DNA from: an uncultured Propionibacterium sp.
GTDB taxonomy: Bacteria; Actinomycetota; Actinomycetes; Propionibacteriales; Propionibacteriaceae
Assembly: GCA_938036835.1 (NCBI GenBank)
Contig: CALHWB010000048.1
Location: 1-14,229 of the forward strand
Direction: 5' to 3'
Length of the DNA: 14,229 nucleotides
The translations under genes and the position numbers were made by a program. Below, piece by piece: positions 1-6,853 of the stretch. Under the pieces are notes generated by a model. That model made no database searches, was not told the DNA's origin, and saw only the letters and a program-made list of their open reading frames with translations. Position 1 is the stretch's first letter, and each line of letters begins with the position of its first letter.

Positions 1-27
1 GGTTTTCCACAGTAACTGTGGAAAACC
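1..27. repeat. Perfect 27-bp palindrome made of two inverted DnaA boxes
   Basis: The arm ggttttccacagt (1-13) is exactly inverted in 15-27 around the single base at 14. Each arm holds one DnaA box (3-11 forward, 17-25 reverse), so two DnaA molecules would bind in inverted orientation 5 bp apart. The palindrome is cut by the window edge only if it extends further left. Without a T-tract it is more likely a paired binding site than a terminator for dnaA. Confidence 0.8.
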
Positions 28-182
28 CGGGAGCCCTGTGGGAAACGGCCCGCATCCTGGGGACCCGATTGTGGATCGCCCGGGCAGCCCATCCGGTTGT
101 ACACAGCCCCGCACCGTCGTCCAGACCCTCCTCCACAGCCCATCCACAGCCCTTCTTCTGGCGAGGCTTCCCGCAACACCGG

Positions 183-237
183 CTATCAACAGTTTCCACA
201 GCAGAGACGACTACTACTGAGTAGTAAAACTCAATAG
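183..237 (+). promoter_or_regulatory. Putative basal unwinding element: abutting DnaA boxes, spacer, DnaA-trio-like tract
   Basis: Two boxes abut exactly (183-191 CTATCAACA, 192-200 GTTTCCACA). A 10-nt spacer (201-210) follows, then CTACTACTG (211-219), then an A/T-richer stretch (220-237). On the complementary strand the tract reads 3'-GAT GAT GAC-5', matching the DnaA-trio pattern in which the middle A of each triplet is the conserved base. In Bacillus subtilis such trios beside strong boxes guide DnaA onto one strand and start unwinding. The order box, spacer, trio, A/T-rich DNA is seen directly; the function is inference. The tract also forms a 15-bp palindrome (212-226). Confidence 0.55.
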
Positions 238-412
238 GTCTTCGAAGTACCGGCTGTGGATCTGTGGGTCCGCGGCGCCGCTGCGCACCGGGTTCGCCAT
301 CGCCTTGAGACCGGTACCGTGTGCCACCGGCCCGGTCGGCCATGAGCGTCTTTCGGCTCCAGCGATCGCGTATCCTTGGTGTCGCCTTCAACATTGCGTC
401 CCACTGGGTGGC

Positions 413-418
413 TATGAT
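413..418 (+). promoter_or_regulatory. Candidate -10 element for dnaN
   Basis: TATGAT lies about 108 nt upstream of the dnaN GTG, in the gene-free stretch 272-525. No convincing -35 hexamer sits at 16-18 bp: TTGCGT at 394-399 is only 13 bp away. The call rests on one hexamer. Apart from this and the dnaN ribosome binding site I see nothing in 272-525. Confidence 0.3.
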
Positions 419-525
419 TCCCACAGGACGTATGCCCGGTTGCGTCCCCCGGTTTGGTACAGGGTCGAACCAGAAGCGAACCGCGGTCGAGCAGCCGTCC
501 ACCCGAGACATGTGAGGATTGCACC

Positions 526-1686
526 GTGAAGATTCGCCTGGAACGCGATGTGATGGCTGAAGCAGTCGCTTGGGCGGCGCGCAGCCTACCTAACCGACCT
601 GCCGTCCCGATCCTGGCTGGATTGCTCATCAAGGCAGACGCCAAGGGCGTCACGATGAGCAGCTTCGACTACGAAACCAGCGCCCAGGTTGCGGTGCAGG
701 GTCAGGTCATCGACGAGGGCGAGGCCCTGGTCTCCGGACGGCTGCTGTCCGAGATCGCCCGCAGCCTGCCCAACCGGCCGGTGGATTTCACCGCCAACGC
801 CAATAACGTCGAATTGGTTTGCGGTTCGGCGCGTTTCGTCTTGCAGATGCTGCCGGTCGACGAATATCCCGAGCTGCCCGAGATGCCCTCGGCAACCGGC
901 AGCATAGCCTCGGATGCTTTCGCCCAGGCGGTCAACCAGGTTGTGGTAGCCGCCGGCCGGGATGAACTGTTGCCCGTGTTCACCGGAGTACGCATCGAGA
1001 TCGAGAACGAAACCCTCTCGCTGCTGGCTACCGACCGGTATCGGATGGCTCTCAAGGAACTCTCCTGGGAACCCGAAGCAACCGGGCTGAGCGGCGCCGC
1101 GCTGGTGCCGGCTAGGGTGCTATCGGAGGCCGCTCGTTCGATGGCCGGGGGCCCGGCGATAACCGTGGCCCTGGCCAACACCGACGCCGGTGAGGGTCTC
1201 ATTGGCCTCACCGGCGAAGGCAATGGGGGTAGCCGCCAACTCACCACCCGGTTGCTGTCTGGGGAGTTCCCGAAGGTACGCCATCTGATGGATATCCGTC
1301 CAGGCCTGGTGGTCCGCTGCAAGACCGAGGACATCATTGCCTCGGTCAAGCGCGTGGCTCTGGTTGCCGAACGGAACACCCCGTTGCGTATGGTCATCGG
1401 AACTGATCAGATCGAACTCGAAGCCGCCACCGGCGACCAGGCGCAGGGTTCGGAGGCGGTGCCCGCCCAGGTGGACAACCTGACCGGCGGTGAACCCACG
1501 CTGACCGCGGCGGGTTTCAACCCACACTATCTGGCCGATGCCTTGGGCGCCATCGATGCACCCTATGTGCACTTCTCCTTCACCGTCGCCGGCAAACCCT
1601 GCCTGGTGCAGGGGATCTCGCAGATCGACGCCGACCCCAGTTCCGATTACAAGCACGTCATCATGTTGATGCGGTTGCCCAACTGA
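526..1686 (+). CDS. dnaN: DNA polymerase III sliding clamp (beta subunit)
   Basis: This is the 386-residue ring-forming clamp that tethers DNA polymerase III and other replication and repair proteins to DNA. The protein begins MKIRLERDVMAEAVAWAARS, a typical clamp N-terminus, and continues through three repeats of roughly 120-130 residues. Central features include the segment RDELLPVFTGVRIEIENETL and the following LLATDRYRMAL, which mark the second domain. The C-terminus LMRLPN corresponds to the conserved clamp tail that borders the hydrophobic partner-binding pocket. I chose the GTG at 526 because GAGGA (514-518) sits 7 nt upstream and because homologues start here. The reading frame stays open upstream to a TTG at 454, but that part has no clamp similarity. 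The neighbours oriC and recF agree. Length is close to the bacterial norm (E. coli 366, mycobacteria about 400). Confidence 0.97.
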   Translation: MKIRLERDVMAEAVAWAARSLPNRPAVPILAGLLIKADAKGVTMSSFDYETSAQVAVQGQVIDEGEALVSGRLLSEIARSLPNRPVDFTANANNVELVCGSARFVLQMLPVDEYPELPEMPSATGSIASDAFAQAVNQVVVAAGRDELLPVFTGVRIEIENETLSLLATDRYRMALKELSWEPEATGLSGAALVPARVLSEAARSMAGGPAITVALANTDAGEGLIGLTGEGNGGSRQLTTRLLSGEFPKVRHLMDIRPGLVVRCKTEDIIASVKRVALVAERNTPLRMVIGTDQIELEAATGDQAQGSEAVPAQVDNLTGGEPTLTAAGFNPHYLADALGAIDAPYVHFSFTVAGKPCLVQGISQIDADPSSDYKHVIMLMRLPN

Positions 1687-1744
1687 ATCTGCGAACGGGA
1701 TCCGGTGAGCGATCGGGCCGCACCCGACCGATAGGCTTGCCGGC

Positions 1745-2905
1745 ATGTTCGTTTCGCGTCTGGAGTTGCACCAGTTCCGCAACTACACCTCGGCAGCGAT
1801 CGAACTGGCCGCCGGAGTAACCATCTTCCAGGGTGCCAACGGGCAAGGCAAGACCAACCTGGTGGAGGCCGTCGAATACCTTTCGACCCTGGGTTCCCAT
1901 CGGGTGGCCTCCGACGTCCCGCTGGTGCAGGCCGGTACGGATCAGGCGGTGGTGCGTGCCGAGGTGGTCGCCGGAGCCCACGATCCTCGTCGGCTGCTGC
2001 TGGAATTGGAGATCAATCCGGGCCGGGCGAATCGTGCCCGGATCAACCGGTCGGCCCTGCCCCGCACCCACGACCTGTTGGGTGCCCTGCGCACGGTGCT
2101 GTTCTCACCCGAGGATCTCAGCGTGGTAAAAGGCGATCCCGGTGAACGGCGGCGTTTCCTGGATGGCCTGGTGATCAGCCGATGGCCTCGCATGCTCGGC
2201 GTCAGACAGGACTACGAGAAGGTACTGCGCCAACGTAATGCGTTGTTGCGCAGCCTCGTCGGCAGCAGGCTGGACGACAACACCGAACTCACCCTGGATG
2301 TCTGGAATGGCCAGTTGATCCAATTGGGTGCCGAATTGCTCACCGCCCGCCTGGATACCCTGGCCGGGCTGCGGGAGCCGACTGCCCGGGCCTATGCGGC
2401 CATCGCGCCGGTCAATGACCTGGCCCGGGCGGACTACCGGGCCAGTTTCGACCTGCCCGGAACGCCAGAGGAACTGCCGGCCGCCTTCGCCGCAGCCTTG
2501 CAGGCCCGGCGCCGCGAGGAGATAGCGCGTGGCTTGAGCCTGGTGGGTCCACATCGCGACGATCTACAGCTGTTCGTCGGCGATCTGCCGGCCCGCGGCT
2601 ACGCCAGCCACGGCGAATCCTGGTCGTTGGCCTTGGCCCTGCGGCTGGGGGCGTTCGAACTGCTGCGGGGCGACGGCATCGAGGCGGTCCTGATCCTGGA
2701 CGATGTATTCGCCGAATTGGACGCCCAGCGTCGCGAGCGGCTGGCCCGGGCCGCTGGGCAGGCCGAACAGGTGATGGTCACCGCGGCGGTTGCGGCCGAT
2801 GTGCCCCCGCAACTGGCCGGGACCCGGTTCGATGTCGCGGCGGGCGTTCTCACCGGACCGTCGGCCGGCGCCGTATCCCCGGATACCTCCCGGGTGGCGC
2901 GGTGA
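1745..2905 (+). CDS. recF: DNA replication and repair ATPase RecF
   Basis: RecF is an SMC/ABC-type ATPase that binds gapped DNA and, with RecO and RecR, helps load RecA for gap repair and fork restart. The 386-residue product starts MFVSRLELHQFRNY, the standard RecF opening. The Walker A motif GANGQGKT is at residues 30-37, the ABC signature ASHGESWS at about 287-294, and Walker B VLILDD at 315-320, followed by VFAELD with its D-loop. Length is normal. The ATG at 1745 has only a weak purine-rich site upstream (AGG near 1733), and the 58-bp gap from dnaN suggests the two are co-transcribed. Many actinobacteria such as Streptomyces have gnd between dnaN and recF; here they are adjacent. The stop overlaps the dciA start by 4 nt. 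Confidence 0.97.
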   Translation: MFVSRLELHQFRNYTSAAIELAAGVTIFQGANGQGKTNLVEAVEYLSTLGSHRVASDVPLVQAGTDQAVVRAEVVAGAHDPRRLLLELEINPGRANRARINRSALPRTHDLLGALRTVLFSPEDLSVVKGDPGERRRFLDGLVISRWPRMLGVRQDYEKVLRQRNALLRSLVGSRLDDNTELTLDVWNGQLIQLGAELLTARLDTLAGLREPTARAYAAIAPVNDLARADYRASFDLPGTPEELPAAFAAALQARRREEIARGLSLVGPHRDDLQLFVGDLPARGYASHGESWSLALALRLGAFELLRGDGIEAVLILDDVFAELDAQRRERLARAAGQAEQVMVTAAVAADVPPQLAGTRFDVAAGVLTGPSAGAVSPDTSRVAR

Positions 2906-3549
2906 CCCAGCTAGACCCGGCCGTCCCCGAACCGGCAGCGTCGATTCCCGGACCAGCGGAATCGCTCGTCGAGGGGCCGCCGGGCGATTGCCGCGGCGGA
3001 GAGGAACCCGACTCCGCCCAATTCCCGGCGCCACTTCCGGTAGCCGAAGACGATCCATTAGGTCTGGGTTTTGCCATCGGCATCGCCAATGGCGTGGCGG
3101 GCACGCTGCCCGCGCCGCGTGGCGTGCGTCCACGCCGGCGGCGAGATCGCGACCCGGTCGAGCAACGCTCCGGGGCGCGGCCCGACGAGCGCGACCCGAA
3201 ACCGCTGGCCGATGCGCTGGGCCGCATGGTCCGAGATCGCGGATGGGCCGGCCAACTCGGCGTCCGCCAACTGCTGCACGACTGGCCCGGACTGGTTGGA
3301 TCCGCCATCGCAGACCACTGCCGCCCGATAGGTTTTCATGCTGGAGTGGTCATCGTGCAGGCCGAATCGACCACCTGGGCGACCGAACTGCGCCGCTTCT
3401 TCGTCGCACGGGTGGTTGCCCGGCTGAACGAAGCCCTGGGCGAGGGCACCGTTACCCGGGTGGAGATTCGCGGTCCGGCTACCCCTAGCTGGAAACGTGG
3501 CCCGCGTTCGGTGCGTGACGGCCGGGGGCCTCGCGATACCTATGGCTGA
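2902..3549 (+). CDS. dciA: DciA-type DUF721 protein, probable replicative helicase loader or operator
   Basis: DciA proteins (DUF721) interact with the replicative helicase DnaB and help load it in bacteria that lack DnaC or DnaI. The 215-residue product has its DUF721 domain at about 100-192: PLADALGRMVRDRGW, then the conserved W128 in the HDWPGLVG segment, IADHCRP (136-142) and the TWATELRRF strand-helix. The C-terminus, with WKRGPR (197-202) and RDTYG, is typical of the actinobacterial version next to recF (Rv0004-like). The first 95 residues are proline-, glycine- and acid-rich, with an arginine cluster at 78-83, and look disordered. The GTG start overlaps the recF stop (GTGA), so translation is probably coupled. 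In many actinobacteria gyrB follows directly; here a hairpin and five envelope genes intervene. The family call is firm; the loader role is inferred from DciA in other bacteria. Confidence 0.9.
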   Translation: MTQLDPAVPEPAASIPGPAESLVEGPPGDCRGGEEPDSAQFPAPLPVAEDDPLGLGFAIGIANGVAGTLPAPRGVRPRRRRDRDPVEQRSGARPDERDPKPLADALGRMVRDRGWAGQLGVRQLLHDWPGLVGSAIADHCRPIGFHAGVVIVQAESTTWATELRRFFVARVVARLNEALGEGTVTRVEIRGPATPSWKRGPRSVRDGRGPRDTYG

Positions 3550-3550
3550 T

Positions 3551-3586
3551 CGGGGATCGGCTGGCCTTAGCCGATCGGCCGCCCCG
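3551..3586 (+). terminator. Hairpin after dciA, putative terminator
   Basis: GATCGGCT (3555-3562) and AGCCGATC (3569-3576) form a perfect 8-bp stem with a 6-nt loop. Flanking CGGGG (3551-3555) and CCCCG (3582-3586) could form an alternative or outer GC pairing. No T-run follows, which is common for actinobacterial terminators, so read-through is possible. It starts 1 nt after the dciA stop and separates the replication block from the envelope genes. Confidence 0.5.
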
Positions 3587-3618
3587 AAATGGACCCCATC
3601 GGCGATCAGAATACTGGC

Positions 3619-4296
3619 ATGCTGCGACCTTCGAGCGGTCTCCAGGTCAGGGGGCGACTCGGTATGCTGGCGATCATGGGTGGTCTCACCCTTGTCGGTT
3701 GCACCGGCTGCGACGGTACCCGGGCCGTGATCGCCACCCCGGCCACGGATTCGGCCACCCCGCAGGTTGGCACGGACAGCGCCTCGGCGAGCCCGCAGGG
3801 TCCCTGGCAGCCGTTCATCCTGGCCGACCATGTCATGGCCTGGCTGCCTACCGGCGATGACTGGGTGCTGGCCGGTCAGGGCAAGATACCGCCCAACGGG
3901 TCATTTGTCACCCTAACCAATGAGCGTGCCGGTGTGGGTCTGCGAGTTCAGGGCTGGCGCGGCGGCGACCAGTCTGCCGCCAGCCTGTGCGCGCAACTCG
4001 CCCTTGAAGTGCTTGCCGTGAATCCGGTATCCCGCGGTTCGCCGACACCGGCGGGCAATCCCATTCAGACCTCGGAACTGATGGATGCCTTCAGTTGCGA
4101 GGTAACCGGGCTGCCCTCCCCCAAGGGTTGGCTCAACTACCACATCGATGTGGTGGTGCGCGTCCCAGATGGCGCCACCTACACGCAGGTGGCCTGCTTT
4201 CCGTCCGCAGCGGACGCCGATCCCCAGACCCAGGCGGCGCTCGGCCTGGTCCGGGAGACGTTCTGGCGCACGCTATCCGATCTGGATCAGCATTGA
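3619..4296 (+). CDS. Putative lipoprotein of unknown function
   Basis: The 225-residue product has a lipoprotein signal peptide: three arginines in the first 13 residues, a hydrophobic stretch LGMLAIMGGLTLVG and lipobox LVGC, with C28 as the predicted lipidated cysteine. A Thr/Ser/Ala/Pro-rich linker follows (about 33-65). The rest looks like a compact alpha/beta domain beginning near WQPFILADHVMAWLP and ending LVRETFWRTL. It contains three further cysteines (in SLCAQ, FSCEV and VACFP) that could form a disulfide outside the cell. The layout faintly recalls LpqN-like actinobacterial lipoproteins, but I do not claim membership. The ATG at 3619 is preferred over 3664 because it gives a charged n-region, although the 3664 ATG has the better ribosome binding site (AGGGGG at 3649-3654); an ATG at 3589 is also in frame. 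It is followed at once by the membrane protein gene. Confidence 0.78.
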   Translation: MLRPSSGLQVRGRLGMLAIMGGLTLVGCTGCDGTRAVIATPATDSATPQVGTDSASASPQGPWQPFILADHVMAWLPTGDDWVLAGQGKIPPNGSFVTLTNERAGVGLRVQGWRGGDQSAASLCAQLALEVLAVNPVSRGSPTPAGNPIQTSELMDAFSCEVTGLPSPKGWLNYHIDVVVRVPDGATYTQVACFPSAADADPQTQAALGLVRETFWRTLSDLDQH

Positions 4297-4324
4297 CCTG
4301 TCGAACGTGGTTGACTGGCAGACG

Positions 4325-6268
4325 ATGCAAGGGATTCCAGCCTGGTGGCACTATCTCGGTCGGTTGACCAAACAGACGTTTCACGTCTGGTGGCGGGTAT
4401 TGCCCAAAATACTGGCCGCCTGGACGGGAGGCTGGCTGGTGCTGAACATGACCATGGTGTTGACCGCGCCGCTGCAACAGGACTACCCATGGTTGGTGGT
4501 CGTGCTGTTCAGCTTTGGCCTGGTGGGTTACCTGGCCGGCATCATCGTCGCCATCCGGTTCGCGGGTGAACCGGCTGGATTGTGGGACCGGCTGCCACCG
4601 GATGCGGTGCGGATTGGCCGGGACGAGTCGTTGCTGCGGGTGCTGAGCCAGACCTTGCTGCCCTTTGTGGGGGTCTATTCCGTGTTCGGCGGCATTCAGG
4701 ATGCCACCTACAAGATGTTCATCTATGGCTCCCGTGCGGTTGGGGAGGGGGATGCGGCGACCCTGCTACTCGACCCGAAAAGACCTAGGGAACGCCTGGT
4801 CATGATAGCGGTGCTGGTGTTCTGCTATCTGCTCCGGCGGTGCTTCGAGGCGATTGCGGAACGCACCCGGTTCGTCTTCTTCGGGGTGCTGGGGGCGATG
4901 ACCGAAGGCGTGTTCTCGGTGGTGCTGATCTTCGGGGGCAGCCGGATGCTGGGCGATCTGGGCGGCTGGATGCGCCGCCGGGAGTTTTGGGGGTGGCTGT
5001 TGCAGATCGGATCCTGGCTGGCCGAACGGTTGGCCCTGATCCACGATCTGATTCCGGACTTCATCGGGCTGGCCTGGAATTTCGTTTTCGAGCAGGTTTG
5101 GCCGCTGTTCAGCGAGGGCATCATGGCCCCGCTTCTGTGGCTCGCGGTTGCCGGACTCACTTACGGCACCTACACCCTCTCGGCCGCCGATCTTTGGCAG
5201 CGGGATGCTGCAAGCCGGGCGAGCGTTACCGGCCGCGGCCGGCTGTTGGCTGCCCTTCGCCAGCGTGGCCGCCGGGCGAGCAGCGTCAGCCGAACCGTCA
5301 CGTTGGAATTCGCTGAGGTGTTTGCCGGCGATCTGGAGGACCGGATCATTCCCTTCGTTCAGTCGCTGCGCCACATCCTCAAGGTCGGCCTGCCCTTCAT
5401 GGGAGCCTACGTCCTGCTCTATGCGGTGAGCAGCGTGCTACCGGCGTTGGTGTGGCGACTCGTCTGGTTCGTTTTCGGTGGCCGCAAGTTCGAATTCTGG
5501 TTCCGGATGGATATGCCCGTGGATCTGGCCGCCGGGCTGTTCGGCGAACCGATCCGGCTTTGCCTGCTGGCGGTGGCCATGACGCTCACCGTCGCGGCCG
5601 TTCGCGAACGGTCGGAGGATGGGAACCGCATCGCCACCGGGACGCCGGGGCCGGTACGACCCGGCCCGGCCGGTGACCGGGCCCGGATATCGCGGGCCTT
5701 GCCGTTGGTGGCCGTCACCGTGGCGAGCCTGCTGGCCTCCGGGGCACTGGTTCGTGCGCTGCCGGTCACCAGTTTGCAGCAGTCGGTGCGGGTTCCCGCC
5801 GGGGAATCCCAATGGCTGTACCCGGGCGAATATCTGAGCATCGACCAGCTCCGAGCCGGCAAGCAGATCACCCGCGATGGGCGGCTACAACCGATGCTGC
5901 AAACCAGGGATCTCTTCCTGGCGGTCGATGTGTGGGTGGAGAACCGCACTGCCGATGCGGGCAGTTTGGAGTGCAGGCTTCAGGCGGGACCCAAGTCGGG
6001 TCTGAGTCGTCCCATTCCACCGGTCGAATCCAGCAGCACGAGCTCACCCGGGCCGGGATTCGGCCGGATCGTGAGCCTGGTGTTCGAACGGCCAGCCGAT
6101 GCTCTGGTGGGCAGCGCGGTGCGTTGCCAGGTGTTTGAGCTATACCACGCCCACGAACGGGTGCTGGTCTTGGATCTCGGGATCGACGCGGAACGCCAGA
6201 CCCAGTTGGCCAACCGAACCGGTCCGGTGGAGGTGCCCGCGGAATATCCGGAAGAGGTTTTGCAGTGA
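4325..6268 (+). CDS. Polytopic membrane protein with C-terminal outer domain, unknown function
   Basis: I do not recognise this family. Counted from the ATG at 4325 the protein has 647 residues. Hydrophobic segments, by eye, lie near 29-50, 56-78, 108-122, 157-171, 183-204, 262-283, 353-384 (perhaps two), 402-426 and 458-476. After the last one comes a soluble domain of about 170 residues with two cysteines (C550, C600) and a beta-strand-like pattern (LFLAVDVWVEN, RIVSLVFERP, ERVLVLDLGI), probably outside the membrane. The basic loops 288-325 and 427-457 are probably cytoplasmic. The start is uncertain: the frame is open upstream to 4148, overlapping the lipoprotein, and a GTG at 4307 is also possible; neither has a clear ribosome binding site. 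The gap to the lipoprotein is only 28 nt and the next gene overlaps by 4 nt, so the three are probably co-transcribed. No ATPase, protease or transporter motif is visible. Confidence 0.82.
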   Translation: MQGIPAWWHYLGRLTKQTFHVWWRVLPKILAAWTGGWLVLNMTMVLTAPLQQDYPWLVVVLFSFGLVGYLAGIIVAIRFAGEPAGLWDRLPPDAVRIGRDESLLRVLSQTLLPFVGVYSVFGGIQDATYKMFIYGSRAVGEGDAATLLLDPKRPRERLVMIAVLVFCYLLRRCFEAIAERTRFVFFGVLGAMTEGVFSVVLIFGGSRMLGDLGGWMRRREFWGWLLQIGSWLAERLALIHDLIPDFIGLAWNFVFEQVWPLFSEGIMAPLLWLAVAGLTYGTYTLSAADLWQRDAASRASVTGRGRLLAALRQRGRRASSVSRTVTLEFAEVFAGDLEDRIIPFVQSLRHILKVGLPFMGAYVLLYAVSSVLPALVWRLVWFVFGGRKFEFWFRMDMPVDLAAGLFGEPIRLCLLAVAMTLTVAAVRERSEDGNRIATGTPGPVRPGPAGDRARISRALPLVAVTVASLLASGALVRALPVTSLQQSVRVPAGESQWLYPGEYLSIDQLRAGKQITRDGRLQPMLQTRDLFLAVDVWVENRTADAGSLECRLQAGPKSGLSRPIPPVESSSTSSPGPGFGRIVSLVFERPADALVGSAVRCQVFELYHAHERVLVLDLGIDAERQTQLANRTGPVEVPAEYPEEVLQ

Positions 6269-6852
6269 GCGTGTCGTTCGAATCGGCACCGCCGGCCAGC
6301 GCTTCGCCACCGGATCGGCCACCCCGGCGGCGTGCGGCCTGGTGGTGGACACTGGCTGCGGCAGTGATCGCGCTGGCCGTGGGGTTTTGTGTCTGGTTCG
6401 CCTACCCGGTGCGCACCCCACACCTGATCCGGCTGCCGCCCGGCGCCACGCTGGTTGGTGGCCGGGGCATCTCCTATACCGTGCTGGCGCGCAACTATCT
6501 GCAGGTCCTGGACGCCTATGGACACCACTTTGTCGCCCCGCCCGGGGCGGTCATCGTGGAATACATCGTCCAGGTCGATGGCTATATCTGGCCGGGGGAT
6601 GCCCTGGAGACCTCGCTGTGCACCTTCGACCTGTATGGCCGGGATGGTCTCAAGTGGGCTCCGATGGATGAGTCCTCGATGGCCTATCGAAAATCCTGCC
6701 GCACTAGGGACCCAACCCTCACCAGCCAGCAGGTCGCCTCCCACCATCTGGTACCCGAACGCGAACTCGCGGGGTTGATCGGCCTGGTTCTGCAAACCCT
6801 GGACGATCCGCGTCCCGATACCGAGCTGCCGGTCATCAGCGAACCGCGCTAG
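6265..6852 (+). CDS. Single-pass membrane protein with outer domain, unknown function
   Basis: The GTG at 6265 overlaps the stop of the preceding membrane protein gene (GTGA), which indicates translational coupling and a likely shared complex. The 195-residue protein has a Pro- and Arg-rich cytoplasmic N-terminus ending in RRR (21-23), one transmembrane helix at about 24-46 and an outer domain of about 150 residues. That domain has two cysteines (C119, C145), which suggests a disulfide, and starts with a strand-rich stretch (TPHLIRLPPGATLVGGRGIS). No signal peptidase site is evident, so it is probably anchored. I do not recognise the family. The stop is 1 nt from the stop of the convergent gene, and no terminator hairpin is visible between them. 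Confidence 0.75.
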   Translation: MSVSFESAPPASASPPDRPPRRRAAWWWTLAAAVIALAVGFCVWFAYPVRTPHLIRLPPGATLVGGRGISYTVLARNYLQVLDAYGHHFVAPPGAVIVEYIVQVDGYIWPGDALETSLCTFDLYGRDGLKWAPMDESSMAYRKSCRTRDPTLTSQQVASHHLVPERELAGLIGLVLQTLDDPRPDTELPVISEPR

Positions 6853-6853
6853 C

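Larger units (their letters stand above)
1..271. other. oriC: Chromosomal origin region (oriC), dnaA-dnaN intergenic
   Basis: No gene fits this stretch, and it is dense in DnaA-box-like 9-mers. Forward boxes (ending TCCACA or one base off): 3-11 TTTTCCACA, 97-105 TTGTACACA, 129-137 TCCTCCACA, 140-148 CCATCCACA, 183-191 CTATCAACA and 192-200 GTTTCCACA. Reverse boxes: 17-25 TGTGGAAAA, 37-45 TGTGGGAAA, 70-78 TGTGGATCG, 255-263 TGTGGATCT and 263-271 TGTGGGTCC. Several have one mismatch in the core. A cluster of this kind directly upstream of dnaN is the usual actinobacterial oriC, where DnaA binds and opens the duplex. The left boundary may extend beyond the window towards dnaA. Box calls are by eye; the cluster as a whole is secure, individual weak boxes less so. 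Confidence 0.92.

Noticed and set aside
454..525. In-frame extension of dnaN to a TTG at 454
   Set aside because: The added residues do not resemble a clamp N-terminus, and the GTG at 526 has a good ribosome binding site.
1661..2071. - strand frames over the dnaN-recF junction
   Set aside because: The recF N-terminus with Walker A lies here in the + frame; the antisense frames are composition effects.
2597..2626. Unusual RecF signature ASHGESWS instead of the common SQGQQRT form
   Set aside because: To my knowledge this version is normal for actinobacterial RecF.
3058..3831. 257-codon - strand frame across dciA and the lipoprotein start
   Set aside because: It is a shadow of real genes on the other strand and crosses the hairpin at 3551-3586; no ribosome binding site or motif.
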